A stretch of 45,803 nt of DNA. It comes from Flavobacteriia bacterium. GTDB taxonomy: Bacteria > Bacteroidota > Bacteroidia > Flavobacteriales_D > Crocinitomicaceae. The DNA lies in the NCBI GenBank assembly GCA_947464135.1, contig CANHVK010000011.1, positions 1 to 45,803 on the forward strand, written 5' to 3'. Within the stretch, counting starts at the first letter, position 1; the number at the start of each line of letters is the position of its first letter. The position numbers were made by a program, and so were the translations under genes. Shown piece by piece: positions 1-7,547 of the stretch. Under the pieces are notes generated by a model. The model was not told where the DNA came from. It did not search any database and was given only the letters and a program-made list of their open reading frames with translations.

Positions 1-235
1 AGGTCAAGATGCAAAAGCTTTAACAGTTAGAAAAGTACTTTCGTCTTTGACTGAAAAATATGAATCCAATATCGAACAAATTGCTGTGGCTTGGATTCAT
101 AAGTTAGGAGCATTGCCAATTATTGGAAGTTTATCTAAAGAGCGAATTCATAATGCTGCAACAGCTGGAGATATTCAACTTTCTTACCAAGATTGGCATC
201 AGATTTACGAAACGATTAAATCAATAAATTCATAA
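1..235 (+). CDS. Aldo/keto reductase, C-terminal fragment
   Basis: The reading frame is open from the first bases of the window, so only the C-terminal 77 or so residues are present. The visible sequence has the end of an aldo/keto reductase TIM barrel of the YdhF-like type: the IAVAWIHKLGALPIIGSL segment matches the conserved strand and NADPH-contacting loop (IALAWLL...PIIGT in the family), followed by an SKERI helix and a terminal DWHQIYE helix. Such enzymes reduce aldehydes or ketones with NADPH. The stop lies 2 nt before cysH, so the two are probably co-transcribed, but nothing in the fragment ties it to sulfur metabolism. The catalytic Asp/Tyr/Lys/His residues lie outside the window. Confidence 0.8.
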   Translation, partial: GQDAKALTVRKVLSSLTEKYESNIEQIAVAWIHKLGALPIIGSLSKERIHNAATAGDIQLSYQDWHQIYETIKSINS

Positions 236-237
236 AT

Positions 238-924
238 ATGTCTTTATCTGTTCAAGAAATAGAAAAACTAAATTTACCTGATTTACTTTCATTTTTAGCA
301 AGTAAATTTCCAGGAAAAGTTGCGTTTTCTACGAGTTTAAGTGTCGAAGACCAAGTTATTACACATCATATTTTCTCAAATAATTTACCAATTCGTGTGT
401 TTACCTTGGATACTGGACGTTTATTTCCAGAAACTTATTCTGTATTTAACGCTACAAGAGAACGCTATAAGCAAAATATTGAGGTGTTTTTTCCGAAGCA
501 CGAAGCAGTAGAAAAATTAGTAACTGAAAAAGGACCAATTAGTTTTTACGAAAGTCTTGAAAACAGAAAAGAATGTTGTTTTATTCGTAAAGTAGAACCA
601 TTAAATCGTGCTTTAGAAGGAGTTGAGTGTTGGATAACGGGTTTGAGAGCTGAACATTCAGAAAATAGAAAGTCAATGCCAATGGTCGAACTGGATGAAA
701 GCAGAAGAATAACAAAAGTTCATCCACTAACAACGTGGTCAACAGAGGAGGTGAAAGCAGAAATTTCAAAATTCAATATACCATACAATGTGTTACACGA
801 TAGAGGTTTTATAAGTATAGGATGTCAACCATGCACACGTGCCATTCGAGAAGGTGAAGATTTCCGCGCAGGTCGTTGGTGGTGGGAAAACAATGATAAA
901 AAAGAATGCGGATTACATGCGTAA
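238..924 (+). CDS. cysH: Phosphoadenylyl/adenylyl-sulfate reductase (APS reductase type)
   Basis: This 228-residue protein of the PAPS/APS reductase family reduces activated sulfate to sulfite with thioredoxin electrons. The substrate-binding motif STSLSVEDQV is near residue 31 and TLDTGRLFPETY near 56. Two cysteine pairs, C113-C114 and C196/C199 (CQPC), are the [4Fe-4S] ligands that mark enzymes using APS directly. The catalytic cysteine is C224 in the terminal ECGLH motif. No APS kinase (cysC) gene is in view, which fits direct APS use. It starts with ATG 2 nt after the upstream gene and opens the cys block. Length is normal for the family. The specificity call is inference from the Fe-S cysteines. 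Confidence 0.93.
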   Translation: MSLSVQEIEKLNLPDLLSFLASKFPGKVAFSTSLSVEDQVITHHIFSNNLPIRVFTLDTGRLFPETYSVFNATRERYKQNIEVFFPKHEAVEKLVTEKGPISFYESLENRKECCFIRKVEPLNRALEGVECWITGLRAEHSENRKSMPMVELDESRRITKVHPLTTWSTEEVKAEISKFNIPYNVLHDRGFISIGCQPCTRAIREGEDFRAGRWWWENNDKKECGLHA

Positions 925-935
925 TTCGCACTCGT

Positions 936-1089
936 AGGTATTTTGTACTACAAAATACCATGATATTAAATGATTGGTAAAAATACCATAATAACAAATG
1001 ATTGGTAAAAATACAATTATAAAGATGGTACAAAACACCAAACAAAAAATGGTATTTAACACCATCACAATAAACGGTTTAAAATACCA
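936..1089 (+). repeat. Array of six TGGT-N6/7-ACCA dyads before cysD
   Basis: The 196-nt gap between cysH and cysD holds repeated short inverted repeats. The first is a perfect 11-nt palindrome pair at 937-947 and 949-959. The next are TGGTAAAAATACCA at 975-988, a damaged copy TGGTAAAAATACAA at 1003-1016, TGGTACAAAACACCA at 1026-1040, TGGTATTTAACACCA at 1050-1064 and CGGTTTAAAATACCA at 1075-1089. Copies two and three also share a 19-nt direct repeat (968-986 and 996-1014). The last four start 23-25 nt apart. The array could be a multi-site operator, an mRNA structure or a decayed repeat element; the sequence alone does not decide. Confidence 0.7.
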
Positions 1090-1120
1090 TTTATAATAAA
1101 AATGAATTAAATTAAAAAAG

Positions 1121-2017
1121 GTGGATTATTTAGATCAATTAGAAGCAGAAGCGATTTACATTTTAAGAGAGGTCGCAGGACAGTTTGAAAGACCAGCACT
1201 TTTATTTAGTGGAGGAAAAGACAGTATTTGTTTGGTGCATTTGGCATTAAAAGCATTTCGTCCAGGTAAATTTCCTTTTCCGTTGGTTCATGTGGATACA
1301 GGTCACAATTTCCCAGAAGCGATTGAATACAGAGACAATTTGGCTGAAAAATTAGGAGAGAAATTAATCGTGCGTTATGTAGCGGACACGATTCAAGAGA
1401 AAAATTTACAAGATGGTAAAGGGAAGTTTCCAAGTAGAAATGCTTTGCAAACCTATACTTTGTTGGACGTAATCAATGAGTTTGAATTCGATGCTTGTAT
1501 TGGTGGTGCGAGAAGAGACGAGGAAAAAGCTAGAGCCAAAGAGCGTATTTTTTCAGTAAGAGATGAATTCGGTCAATGGGACCCAAAAAAACAACGTCCA
1601 GAATTGTGGAACATTTACAATGGTAAAATTGATAAAGGGGAAAATGTGCGCGTTTTTCCAATTTCAAACTGGACAGAGTTAGATGTTTGGAATTATATCA
1701 AGCGTGAAAATATTGAATTACCGTCTATTTATTTTACACACGAACGTGAATGTATTAAAACAGAGCACGGTCAATGGATGAATGTAAATGAGTTTGTTCA
1801 ATTAGAACCAACAGACAAAATAGAGAAAGTTAGAGTGAGGTATAGAACAGTAGGGGATATGACATGTACTGCTGCGGTAGAGAGTGAGGCAAATTCAGTA
1901 GATGATATCATTAACGAATTAAAAGAAACACGTATTTCAGAACGCGGTGCAACACGTATGGATGACCGTATTAGCGAAGCGGCAATGGAAGACAGAAAAA
2001 AAGGAGGATATTTTTAA
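1121..2017 (+). CDS. cysD: Sulfate adenylyltransferase subunit 2
   Basis: CysD is the ATP-sulfurylase catalytic subunit that makes APS from ATP and sulfate together with the GTPase CysN. The 298-residue protein has the PP-loop motif LLFSGGKDSICLVHLA near residue 28 and other CysD hallmarks: HVDTGHNFPE, GGARRDEEKARAKERIFS, FPISNWTELDVW and a terminal RKKGGYF. The start is GTG at 1121; an in-frame TGA at 1103-1105 rules out a longer form, and homologues begin with the same LDQLEAEAIYILRE segment. The leader is A-rich with no Shine-Dalgarno sequence. It lies between cysH and cysN with repeat-filled gaps on both sides. Confidence 0.96.
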   Translation: MDYLDQLEAEAIYILREVAGQFERPALLFSGGKDSICLVHLALKAFRPGKFPFPLVHVDTGHNFPEAIEYRDNLAEKLGEKLIVRYVADTIQEKNLQDGKGKFPSRNALQTYTLLDVINEFEFDACIGGARRDEEKARAKERIFSVRDEFGQWDPKKQRPELWNIYNGKIDKGENVRVFPISNWTELDVWNYIKRENIELPSIYFTHERECIKTEHGQWMNVNEFVQLEPTDKIEKVRVRYRTVGDMTCTAAVESEANSVDDIINELKETRISERGATRMDDRISEAAMEDRKKGGYF

Positions 2018-2022
2018 ATTAT

Positions 2023-2106
2023 GTTTCCCTCCTTGAGGAGGGATAAAGGGAGGTGATACACTAATACGGAAGCTCACCCACCTTAATCCTCCCTCAAGGG
2101 AGGAGA
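2023..2106 (+). repeat. TCCTCCC-type palindromic intergenic element, full copy
   Basis: The cysD-cysN gap holds an imperfect inverted repeat of about 80 nt. The left arm begins at 2026 with CCCTCCTTGAGGAGGG and continues through AAAGGGAGGTGA. The right arm, beginning near TCACCCACC, ends with TCCTCCCTCAAGGGAGGAGA and mirrors the left. Each arm contains its own smaller palindrome around TTGAGG or CTCAAGG. The same family occurs at 3391-3423, 5230-5303 and 18047-18104. It could fold into a long RNA hairpin between the two coding regions. The function is unknown; it may be a non-autonomous repeat of the REP/MITE kind. Confidence 0.75.
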
Positions 2107-2139
2107 CATAAATCAAACTCATAAATAATAATTATTAAA

Positions 2140-3384
2140 GTGGAAATTTTAAGATTTTTTACAGCAGGAAACGTTGATGATGGGAAAAGTACCTTGATTG
2201 GACGATTATTATATGATAGCAAATCGGTATCAACGGATATTTTGGAAACGTTAACGAGACAAAGTAAAACGACAGGTGAGGATACTGAAATTGATTTAGC
2301 TTTGTTGACTGATGGATTGCGTGCAGAAAGAGAGCAGGGAATTACGATTGATGTCGCTTATAAGTATTTTACAACCGAGAAACGCAAGTTTATCATTGCG
2401 GATACCCCAGGGCATGTTCAGTATACTCGTAATATGTTTACAGGTGCATCTAACACGGAATTGGCTATTATTTTGGTGGATGCAAGACATGGGATAACAG
2501 AACAAACAAGAAGACATAGTATCATTTCTTCGATTGTTGGGTTACCGCATATTTTAGTGTGTATTAATAAAATGGATTTGGTTGATTACAAAGAAGATGT
2601 ATACAATCAAATTATTGAAGAGTATAAACATTTTTCTAAAAAACTTGGATTTAATAAAGTATCTTTTATTCCAACGAGTGCTTTTACGGGTGAAAATGTG
2701 GTAAACAAATCGACTAAAATGACTTGGTATCAAGGTCCAACTTTGTTTGAGTTTTTAGAAACTGTAGAAATAGAGAAAGGTCAAGACTCAACAGATGCTC
2801 GTTTTCAAGTGCAGTATGTTGTTCGACCACAAACAGATGATCTACATGATTACAGAGGATATGCGGGAAGTATATTGAGTGGAACGTTCAAAAAAGGAGA
2901 CAAAATTCATATTTATCCAGCGGATTTAACTACCAGTATTTCTAAAATTGAGAAGTTTGAAAAAGAAGTGAATGAAGCACATTCTGGTGAGCCTGTGATT
3001 ATTCATTTGGAAGATGAGATTGATATCAGTAGAGGAACAATTTTTGTTCCTGTTCAAAATCAAATACAATCAGAAAATACTGTAGAAGCTGTTGTTTGTT
3101 GGATGGATAATAAATCGTTTCAACCAGGTCAAAAATTGTTGTTGCAACAAAATAGTTTTAGAACAAAAGCAGTGATTAAAGCAATTGATAGTAAAATAAA
3201 TATACATAATTATCAAGATGAAGAAAGTGATGGTTCGTTACACCTAAATGATTTTTGTAAAGTTACAATCAAAACTGCAGAACCATTGACATTTGATAAC
3301 TACAAATCAAACCGTAAAACAGGTTCGTTTATCTTGATTAACGAAAATACAAACAACACCGTCGCAGCAGGAGTAATTGAATAA
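2140..3384 (+). CDS. cysN: Sulfate adenylyltransferase subunit 1 (GTPase)
   Basis: CysN hydrolyses GTP to drive APS formation by CysD. The N-terminal EF-Tu-like GTPase domain shows P-loop GNVDDGKST at residues 10-18, REQGITIDVAYKYF (switch I region), DTPGHVQYTRNM (G3) and NKMD (G4). Beta-barrel domains follow to residue 414. There is no C-terminal APS kinase fusion, so the length fits stand-alone CysN of Bacteroidetes. Like cysD it starts with GTG, here at 2140. It follows cysD by 122 nt occupied mostly by a palindromic repeat, and a half copy of the same repeat follows its stop. Confidence 0.96.
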   Translation: MEILRFFTAGNVDDGKSTLIGRLLYDSKSVSTDILETLTRQSKTTGEDTEIDLALLTDGLRAEREQGITIDVAYKYFTTEKRKFIIADTPGHVQYTRNMFTGASNTELAIILVDARHGITEQTRRHSIISSIVGLPHILVCINKMDLVDYKEDVYNQIIEEYKHFSKKLGFNKVSFIPTSAFTGENVVNKSTKMTWYQGPTLFEFLETVEIEKGQDSTDARFQVQYVVRPQTDDLHDYRGYAGSILSGTFKKGDKIHIYPADLTTSISKIEKFEKEVNEAHSGEPVIIHLEDEIDISRGTIFVPVQNQIQSENTVEAVVCWMDNKSFQPGQKLLLQQNSFRTKAVIKAIDSKINIHNYQDEESDGSLHLNDFCKVTIKTAEPLTFDNYKSNRKTGSFILINENTNNTVAAGVIE

Positions 3385-3390
3385 ACTTTT

Positions 3391-3423
3391 CTTCCCCCTT
3401 TGGAGGGGATAAAGGGTGAGGAT
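3391..3423 (+). repeat. TCCTCCC-type element, half copy
   Basis: Just after the cysN stop there is a single arm of the intergenic repeat family: TTCCCCCTTTGGAGGGG followed by ATAAAGGGTGAGG. The CCCC/GGGG arms form a short hairpin with loop TTT. The opposite arm seen in the copies at 2023-2106 and 5230-5303 is missing. As the hairpin is not followed by a T-run, it is not a clear terminator. Confidence 0.6.
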
Positions 3424-3497
3424 AATTCTTAACCTTATGTAACAAAAGTTAAACAAAAAATAAATTTTGGTATTTAATTTCAAGCAAAATTTGAAAA

Positions 3498-4301
3498 ATG
3501 CAAAACTTACTAAATAAATTATACCAAGCACATTCACAAAAGAAGTCTTTGCCGGCTCCTCAATTAGTGGAAGTGTTTATAGAAACGTTGTTAGCACTTT
3601 TGTTTCCAGCACATAGTGTAAAAAAGATTGTATCCAAAGAACAATTAGAGGAAGAAATAGAGAAAAATAAAAAACAACTAGAGGTATTGCTTTTGCATAT
3701 TGAATCGGATTTAAAAAGTTCAGTTTCACAAATTATTGAATCATTTTATCAGGATTTACCTAGAATTTATGATTTACTTTTAAAAGATGCAGAAGCACTT
3801 GAAAAAGGAGATCCAGCAGCAAGAGGAATTGAAGAAGTAATGCGATCATATCCTGGGTTTTATGCGATAAGTATTTTTAGAATCGCGAATGTGTTGTTTA
3901 AGATGGATGTACCTTTTTTACCGCGAATTTTCACCGAGTTAGCGCATAGTAAAACGGGGATTGATATCCATCCTGGTGCTAATATTGGAGAGTATTTTTT
4001 TATTGACCATGGCACAGGGATTGTAATTGGAGAGACAACGATTATAGGAAATAATGTAAAAATTTATCAAGGGGTAACTTTGGGAGCATTAAGTGTCAAA
4101 AAAGAAATGGCTGAAATTAAAAGACACCCAACGATTGAAGATGGGGTAGTGATTTATGCCGGTGCAACTATTCTTGGAGGAAATACAATTATTGGTAAAA
4201 ATTCAGTTATCGGAGGAAACACTTGGATAACAGAAAGCATAGAGTCTAATTCTTTAGTATACCACCAACCAGAATTAATAATTAAAAATAAGTCAATTTA
4301 A
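3498..4301 (+). CDS. cysE: Serine O-acetyltransferase
   Basis: This 267-residue protein acetylates L-serine to O-acetylserine, the carbon acceptor for cysteine synthesis. The N-terminal half is helical, with the serine acetyltransferase signature ARGIEEVMRSYPGFYAI near residue 110. The C-terminal half is a left-handed beta-helix of hexapeptide repeats, including DIHPGANIGEYFFIDHGTG, VVIGETTIIGNNVKIYQGVTLGAL and VVIYAGATILGGNTIIG, with the catalytic histidines in the DIHP and IDHGTG segments. It ends close to the helix without the long CysK-binding tail of E. coli CysE. It precedes cysM by 42 nt, which supports the pathway assignment. I use cysE for the family; regional nomenclature may differ. 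Confidence 0.92.
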   Translation: MQNLLNKLYQAHSQKKSLPAPQLVEVFIETLLALLFPAHSVKKIVSKEQLEEEIEKNKKQLEVLLLHIESDLKSSVSQIIESFYQDLPRIYDLLLKDAEALEKGDPAARGIEEVMRSYPGFYAISIFRIANVLFKMDVPFLPRIFTELAHSKTGIDIHPGANIGEYFFIDHGTGIVIGETTIIGNNVKIYQGVTLGALSVKKEMAEIKRHPTIEDGVVIYAGATILGGNTIIGKNSVIGGNTWITESIESNSLVYHQPELIIKNKSI

Positions 4302-4343
4302 TAAAAACTAATGCCTATTAGCTAATGCCTAATAACTAGAATA

Positions 4344-5222
4344 ATGAAATTAATAGAATTTATCGGAAACACTCCGCTTATAGAACTGAACCATTTGAAT
4401 CCAAATCCAAAGGTGAAGTTACTTGCTAAATTGGAAGGCCACAATCCTGGAGGAAGTGTGAAAGACAGGGCTGCTTTTGGATTGATTCAGGGAGGGATTG
4501 ATAGTGGATTAATTAAACCAGACAGCAAGTTGATTGAAGCGACAAGTGGAAACACAGGAATTGCTTTGGCGATGATTGCGCGTTTACATAACCTTCATAT
4601 TGAATTGGTGATGCCTGAAAATTCTACAAGAGAACGCGTGTTGAGTATGCGTGCTTTTGGAGCAGTTGTTACCTTAACACCGGCAGAAGGAAGTATGGAA
4701 GCAGCTATTGATTATGCGCGTGCTAAAGTTGAAAATGAAGGGTATATCATGTTGGATCAATTTGGTAACCTAAACAATCCAAATATGCACTATAAAACCA
4801 CTGGACCTGAGATTTGGAGAGATACAAATGGAGAAGTTACCCATTTTGTATCAGCAATGGGAACAACAGGAACGATTATGGGAGTGTCAAGATATTTGAA
4901 AGAACAAAATACGAATGTGCAAATAATTGGAGCTCAACCAGCGGATGGTGCTAAAATCCCAGGAATTCGTAAATGGCCTGAAGAATATTTACCGAAAATA
5001 TTTGATCGAAATAGAGTCGATAGAATAGTAGAAGTCTCCGAAGAAGAAGCAAAAGCAATGACAAAACGTTTAGCGAGAGAAGAAGGAGTGTTTGCAGGAA
5101 TGAGTAGTGGAGGTTCCGTAGCAACTGCATTAAAAATCATACCTGAACTTTCCGAAGGAACAGTTGTTTGTATCATATGCGATCGCGGAGATAAATATTT
5201 ATCTACCGATTTATTTGATTAA
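4344..5222 (+). CDS. cysM: Cysteine synthase B (O-acetylserine sulfhydrylase)
   Basis: A fold-type II PLP enzyme of 292 residues that replaces the acetate of O-acetylserine with sulfide or thiosulfate. The PLP lysine is K40 in EGHNPGGSVKDRAA, the phosphate/substrate loop is EATSGNTGIALA, and the glycine-rich TTGTIMG segment binds PLP phosphate. GIRKWPEEYLPKIF near residue 208 is typical of CysM rather than CysK. The start is ATG after a short direct repeat of ctaatgcctaataac-like words in the 42-nt leader. It ends 124 nt before the flavoprotein gene, with another palindromic repeat between them. Confidence 0.94.
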   Translation: MKLIEFIGNTPLIELNHLNPNPKVKLLAKLEGHNPGGSVKDRAAFGLIQGGIDSGLIKPDSKLIEATSGNTGIALAMIARLHNLHIELVMPENSTRERVLSMRAFGAVVTLTPAEGSMEAAIDYARAKVENEGYIMLDQFGNLNNPNMHYKTTGPEIWRDTNGEVTHFVSAMGTTGTIMGVSRYLKEQNTNVQIIGAQPADGAKIPGIRKWPEEYLPKIFDRNRVDRIVEVSEEEAKAMTKRLAREEGVFAGMSSGGSVATALKIIPELSEGTVVCIICDRGDKYLSTDLFD

Positions 5223-5229
5223 AAATTAC

Positions 5230-5303
5230 TTCCTCCCTTGAGGGAGGATTGAGGAGGGTGAAATGTTTATTATCACATCCCTTTATCCCTACTTAAGGAG
5301 GTT
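5230..5303 (+). repeat. TCCTCCC-type palindromic intergenic element, full copy
   Basis: The gap after cysM holds another two-armed copy. The left arm, TTCCTCCCTTGAGGGAGG at 5230-5247, is itself a good palindrome and runs into ATTGAGGAGGGTGA. The right arm starts near TCACATCCCTTTATCCC and ends CTTAAGGAGG near 5303. The architecture matches the copy at 2023-2106, with TGA...TCA at the centre, while the spacer sequence differs. This supports a folded, non-coding element copied to several sites. Confidence 0.72.
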
Positions 5304-5346
5304 TAAAAAAATATATTATTAATTTTAAAACGTAAAAAACAAAACA

Positions 5347-6357
5347 ATGATTAAAACAGACATCATTATTATTGGAGCAGGACCAGTAGGGTTGTTTGCT
5401 ATATTTGAAGCAGGATTATTAAAATTGAGATGTCATTTAATTGATTCTCTTCCTCAACCAGGAGGACAATGTTCAGAAATTTATCCTAAAAAACCGATTT
5501 ACGATATACCAGGATTTCCTTCAGTTTTAGCTGGGGAATTAGTTGATAATTTAATGGCTCAAGCAGCACCGTTTAAACCTGGATTTACATTGGGTGAAGC
5601 AGCAACAGACATTGAAAAATTAGAAGATGGAACTTTCATTGTAACAACTTCAAAAGGAACGCAACACCATGCGCCAATTGTTATGATAGCTGGAGGATTG
5701 GGAGTATTTGAACCTCGTAAACCACCTATTGAAAACATTGTTGATTTCGAAGATAAAGGAATTGAATACATCATTAAAGATCCTGAATTTTACCGTGGAA
5801 AACGCGTTGTAATTGCAGGAGGAGGTGACTCTGCATTGGATTGGTCAATTTATTTAACTGAAAAGAAGATTGCTTCTGAAGTCATTTTAGTTCATAGAAG
5901 CAGCTCATTTAGAGGACATTTGGATTCAGTTCAAAAAGTAATTGATTATGCAGATGCAGGGAAAATTACGTTGGTGACAGAAGCTGAAGTTACAGGTTTA
6001 GAAGGTGGAGAAAAGTTGGATAAAGTTGTCATTACGCATGCTAAAGAAGGTGAAATTGTGAAAGAAGCAGATCACTTTGTTCCATTATTTGGTTTGAAAC
6101 CAAGTTTAGGTCCAATAGCAAATTGGGGACTTGAAATCGAGAAAAACGCAATCAAAGTGGATACATTGGATTATTCTACAAATATCCCAGGTATATATGC
6201 GATTGGAGACGTAAATACTTATGAAGGTAAATTGAAATTAATATTGTGTGGTTTCCATGAAGGAACAATTGCCTTACAATCCGCTTTCGCTAGAATCCAT
6301 CCTGATAAGAAGAATGTATTAAAATATACAACTGTTAACGGAGTTAATGGATTCTAA
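5347..6357 (+). CDS. Ferredoxin-NADP reductase-like flavoprotein (thioredoxin reductase family)
   Basis: A 336-residue NAD(P)/FAD oxidoreductase of the YumC/TrxB-like ferredoxin-NADP reductase type. The FAD motif GAGPVG is at residues 10-15, PGGQCSEIYP near 37, a second nucleotide-binding motif GGGDSALDW near 158, and the C-terminal FAD segment YAIGDVNTYEGKLKLI near 294. The redox-active CxxC of thioredoxin reductase is absent, which separates this group from TrxB. It is the last gene of the cys block and is followed by a strong terminator. A plausible job is reducing ferredoxin for a sulfite reductase, which is not in the window; this is inference from position. Confidence 0.85.
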   Translation: MIKTDIIIIGAGPVGLFAIFEAGLLKLRCHLIDSLPQPGGQCSEIYPKKPIYDIPGFPSVLAGELVDNLMAQAAPFKPGFTLGEAATDIEKLEDGTFIVTTSKGTQHHAPIVMIAGGLGVFEPRKPPIENIVDFEDKGIEYIIKDPEFYRGKRVVIAGGGDSALDWSIYLTEKKIASEVILVHRSSSFRGHLDSVQKVIDYADAGKITLVTEAEVTGLEGGEKLDKVVITHAKEGEIVKEADHFVPLFGLKPSLGPIANWGLEIEKNAIKVDTLDYSTNIPGIYAIGDVNTYEGKLKLILCGFHEGTIALQSAFARIHPDKKNVLKYTTVNGVNGF

Positions 6358-6379
6358 AAAATCATTTTTTATTTTACTA

Positions 6380-6413
6380 AAACGGTGTTTAAACTTTTAA
6401 ACACCGTTTTTTT
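6380..6413 (+). terminator. Rho-independent terminator after the cys block
   Basis: A perfect 14-nt inverted repeat, AAACGGTGTTTAAA at 6380-6393 and its complement at 6396-6409, is followed by a T-run to 6413. The two-nucleotide formal loop will open to a larger loop by fraying of the A-T pairs. It lies 23 nt after the flavoprotein stop and defines the 3' end of the sulfur/cysteine transcription unit. Confidence 0.88.
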
Positions 6414-6430
6414 ATGCGTAAAATCTGTAA

Positions 6431-6461
6431 TTTGTAATTTGTAAATCAATTACTACCTTAG
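6431..6461 (+). promoter_or_regulatory. Possible Bacteroidetes-type promoter before the TPR gene
   Basis: TTTG at 6431-6434 and TACCTTAG at 6454-6461 sit 19 nt apart, matching the Bacteroidetes pattern of TTG near -33 and TAnnTTTG near -7 with one mismatch in the second box. Transcription would then start near 6467, downstream of a GTG at 6461 and upstream of the ATG at 6485, which supports the ATG as the start of the TPR gene. Confidence 0.4.
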
Positions 6462-6484
6462 TGCTTTATAAAATCTTCGGTACG

Positions 6485-7534
6485 ATGAAGTTTAGTTGGT
6501 TATTAGTAGCATTTCTTGTGGGGGGAATTTCAAATTCCTTCGCTCAACAAGATTCAATTGTAAAAGCAAAAGTAGAACAAGAACCTACTTATCATGTTTT
6601 TTATAATGATGGAGTGACACATTTTGAAAGTGGTAAATATGAAACCGCAATAGGTTTACTTGAACAGGCTGTGAATATGAAACCAGATTTTGAAAGGGGA
6701 CATTTCTTGAAGGGAGTAGCATTATTCAATTTAAATAAATATGATCAAGCGAATCTAGATTTTATGAATGCATTAAAAATTGCTCCTACGTTTGATGCAT
6801 ACTATTATTTAGCTCAAATTCAAATGAAAACGAAAAATTTCGATGAAGCATTAGTTTTATTAAACAAATCAATTTCTCTGAAAAAAGATTATTTCAATGC
6901 ATATTATTCGAAAGGTGTAATTCAATTTCAACAAAAAGATTATGAGTTTGCTTTAAAATCTTTTGACTCTTCTTTGATTTATAATCCCAATTTCGGTTTT
7001 GCACTTAATGATAGAGGGAGTGTTAAATTAGAATTAGGAAAATTAGATGAAGCAATTTTGGATTATAAATCAGCAACTAAAAAAAATCCTGAATCCGCTG
7101 TTATTTTTAATAATTTAGGTAGTGCTTTACGAAAAAAAGAAAATTATTCTGAAGCTATCAGTGCTTACGATAAAGCAATTTCACTAAAAAATGATTACAC
7201 TTTAGCATATAACAATCGTGGAGTTGCAAAAATAGAATCAGGAGAATTTAAATCTGCTATTAATGATTTTAATCAAGCATTGTCTATCGATTCTAAATAT
7301 GTCTTTGCTATTAATAATAGAGCAAATGCAAAAAATAAATTAAAAGATTACAATGGTGCATTAGAAGACTGTAATAAAGCAATTGAAATCGATAAAGCTT
7401 TTGGAGTAGCTTACTTAAATAGAGGTATCGCTAAAGAAAATTTAAACCGATTACCTGAAGCTTGTGAAGATTGGAAAAAAGCGCTCAATTTGGGAGTAGA
7501 TCAAGCAAAATCTTTCATAGAATATTGTCAATAA
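6485..7534 (+). CDS. Secreted/periplasmic TPR protein
   Basis: With the ATG at 6485 the product has 349 residues and begins with a clear signal peptide, KFSWLLVAFLVGGISNSFAQ, which the longer GTG-started form would bury behind extra residues. The rest is a run of about nine tetratricopeptide repeats, with repeated YNNRGVAKIESGEFKSAIND-type helices (for example near residues 238 and 272). TPR arrays serve protein-protein binding. It sits 13 nt before the PorE-like gene and is probably co-transcribed with it, which suggests an envelope scaffold role; no specific function can be read from the sequence. Confidence 0.88.
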   Translation: MKFSWLLVAFLVGGISNSFAQQDSIVKAKVEQEPTYHVFYNDGVTHFESGKYETAIGLLEQAVNMKPDFERGHFLKGVALFNLNKYDQANLDFMNALKIAPTFDAYYYLAQIQMKTKNFDEALVLLNKSISLKKDYFNAYYSKGVIQFQQKDYEFALKSFDSSLIYNPNFGFALNDRGSVKLELGKLDEAILDYKSATKKNPESAVIFNNLGSALRKKENYSEAISAYDKAISLKNDYTLAYNNRGVAKIESGEFKSAINDFNQALSIDSKYVFAINNRANAKNKLKDYNGALEDCNKAIEIDKAFGVAYLNRGIAKENLNRLPEACEDWKKALNLGVDQAKSFIEYCQ

Positions 7535-7547
7535 ACAAACTTTTAAA

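Noticed and set aside
936-1089. CRISPR-like array before cysD
   Set aside because: Units are 14-15 nt, palindromic and variable, the spacers are only about 10-14 nt and similar to each other, and no cas gene is near.
1102-1110. Minimal ATG-AAT-TAA leader ORF before cysD
   Set aside because: A two-codon frame in AT-rich DNA is expected by chance and has no cysteine or other regulatory codon.
4302-4343. Riboswitch before cysM
   Set aside because: The leader is only 42 nt and consists of short direct repeats; no known SAM- or cysteine-responsive fold is recognisable.
6461-6484. GTG start for the TPR gene
   Set aside because: It would place eight residues before a good signal peptide, and a likely -7 box ends on this GTG, so the ATG at 6485 is preferred.
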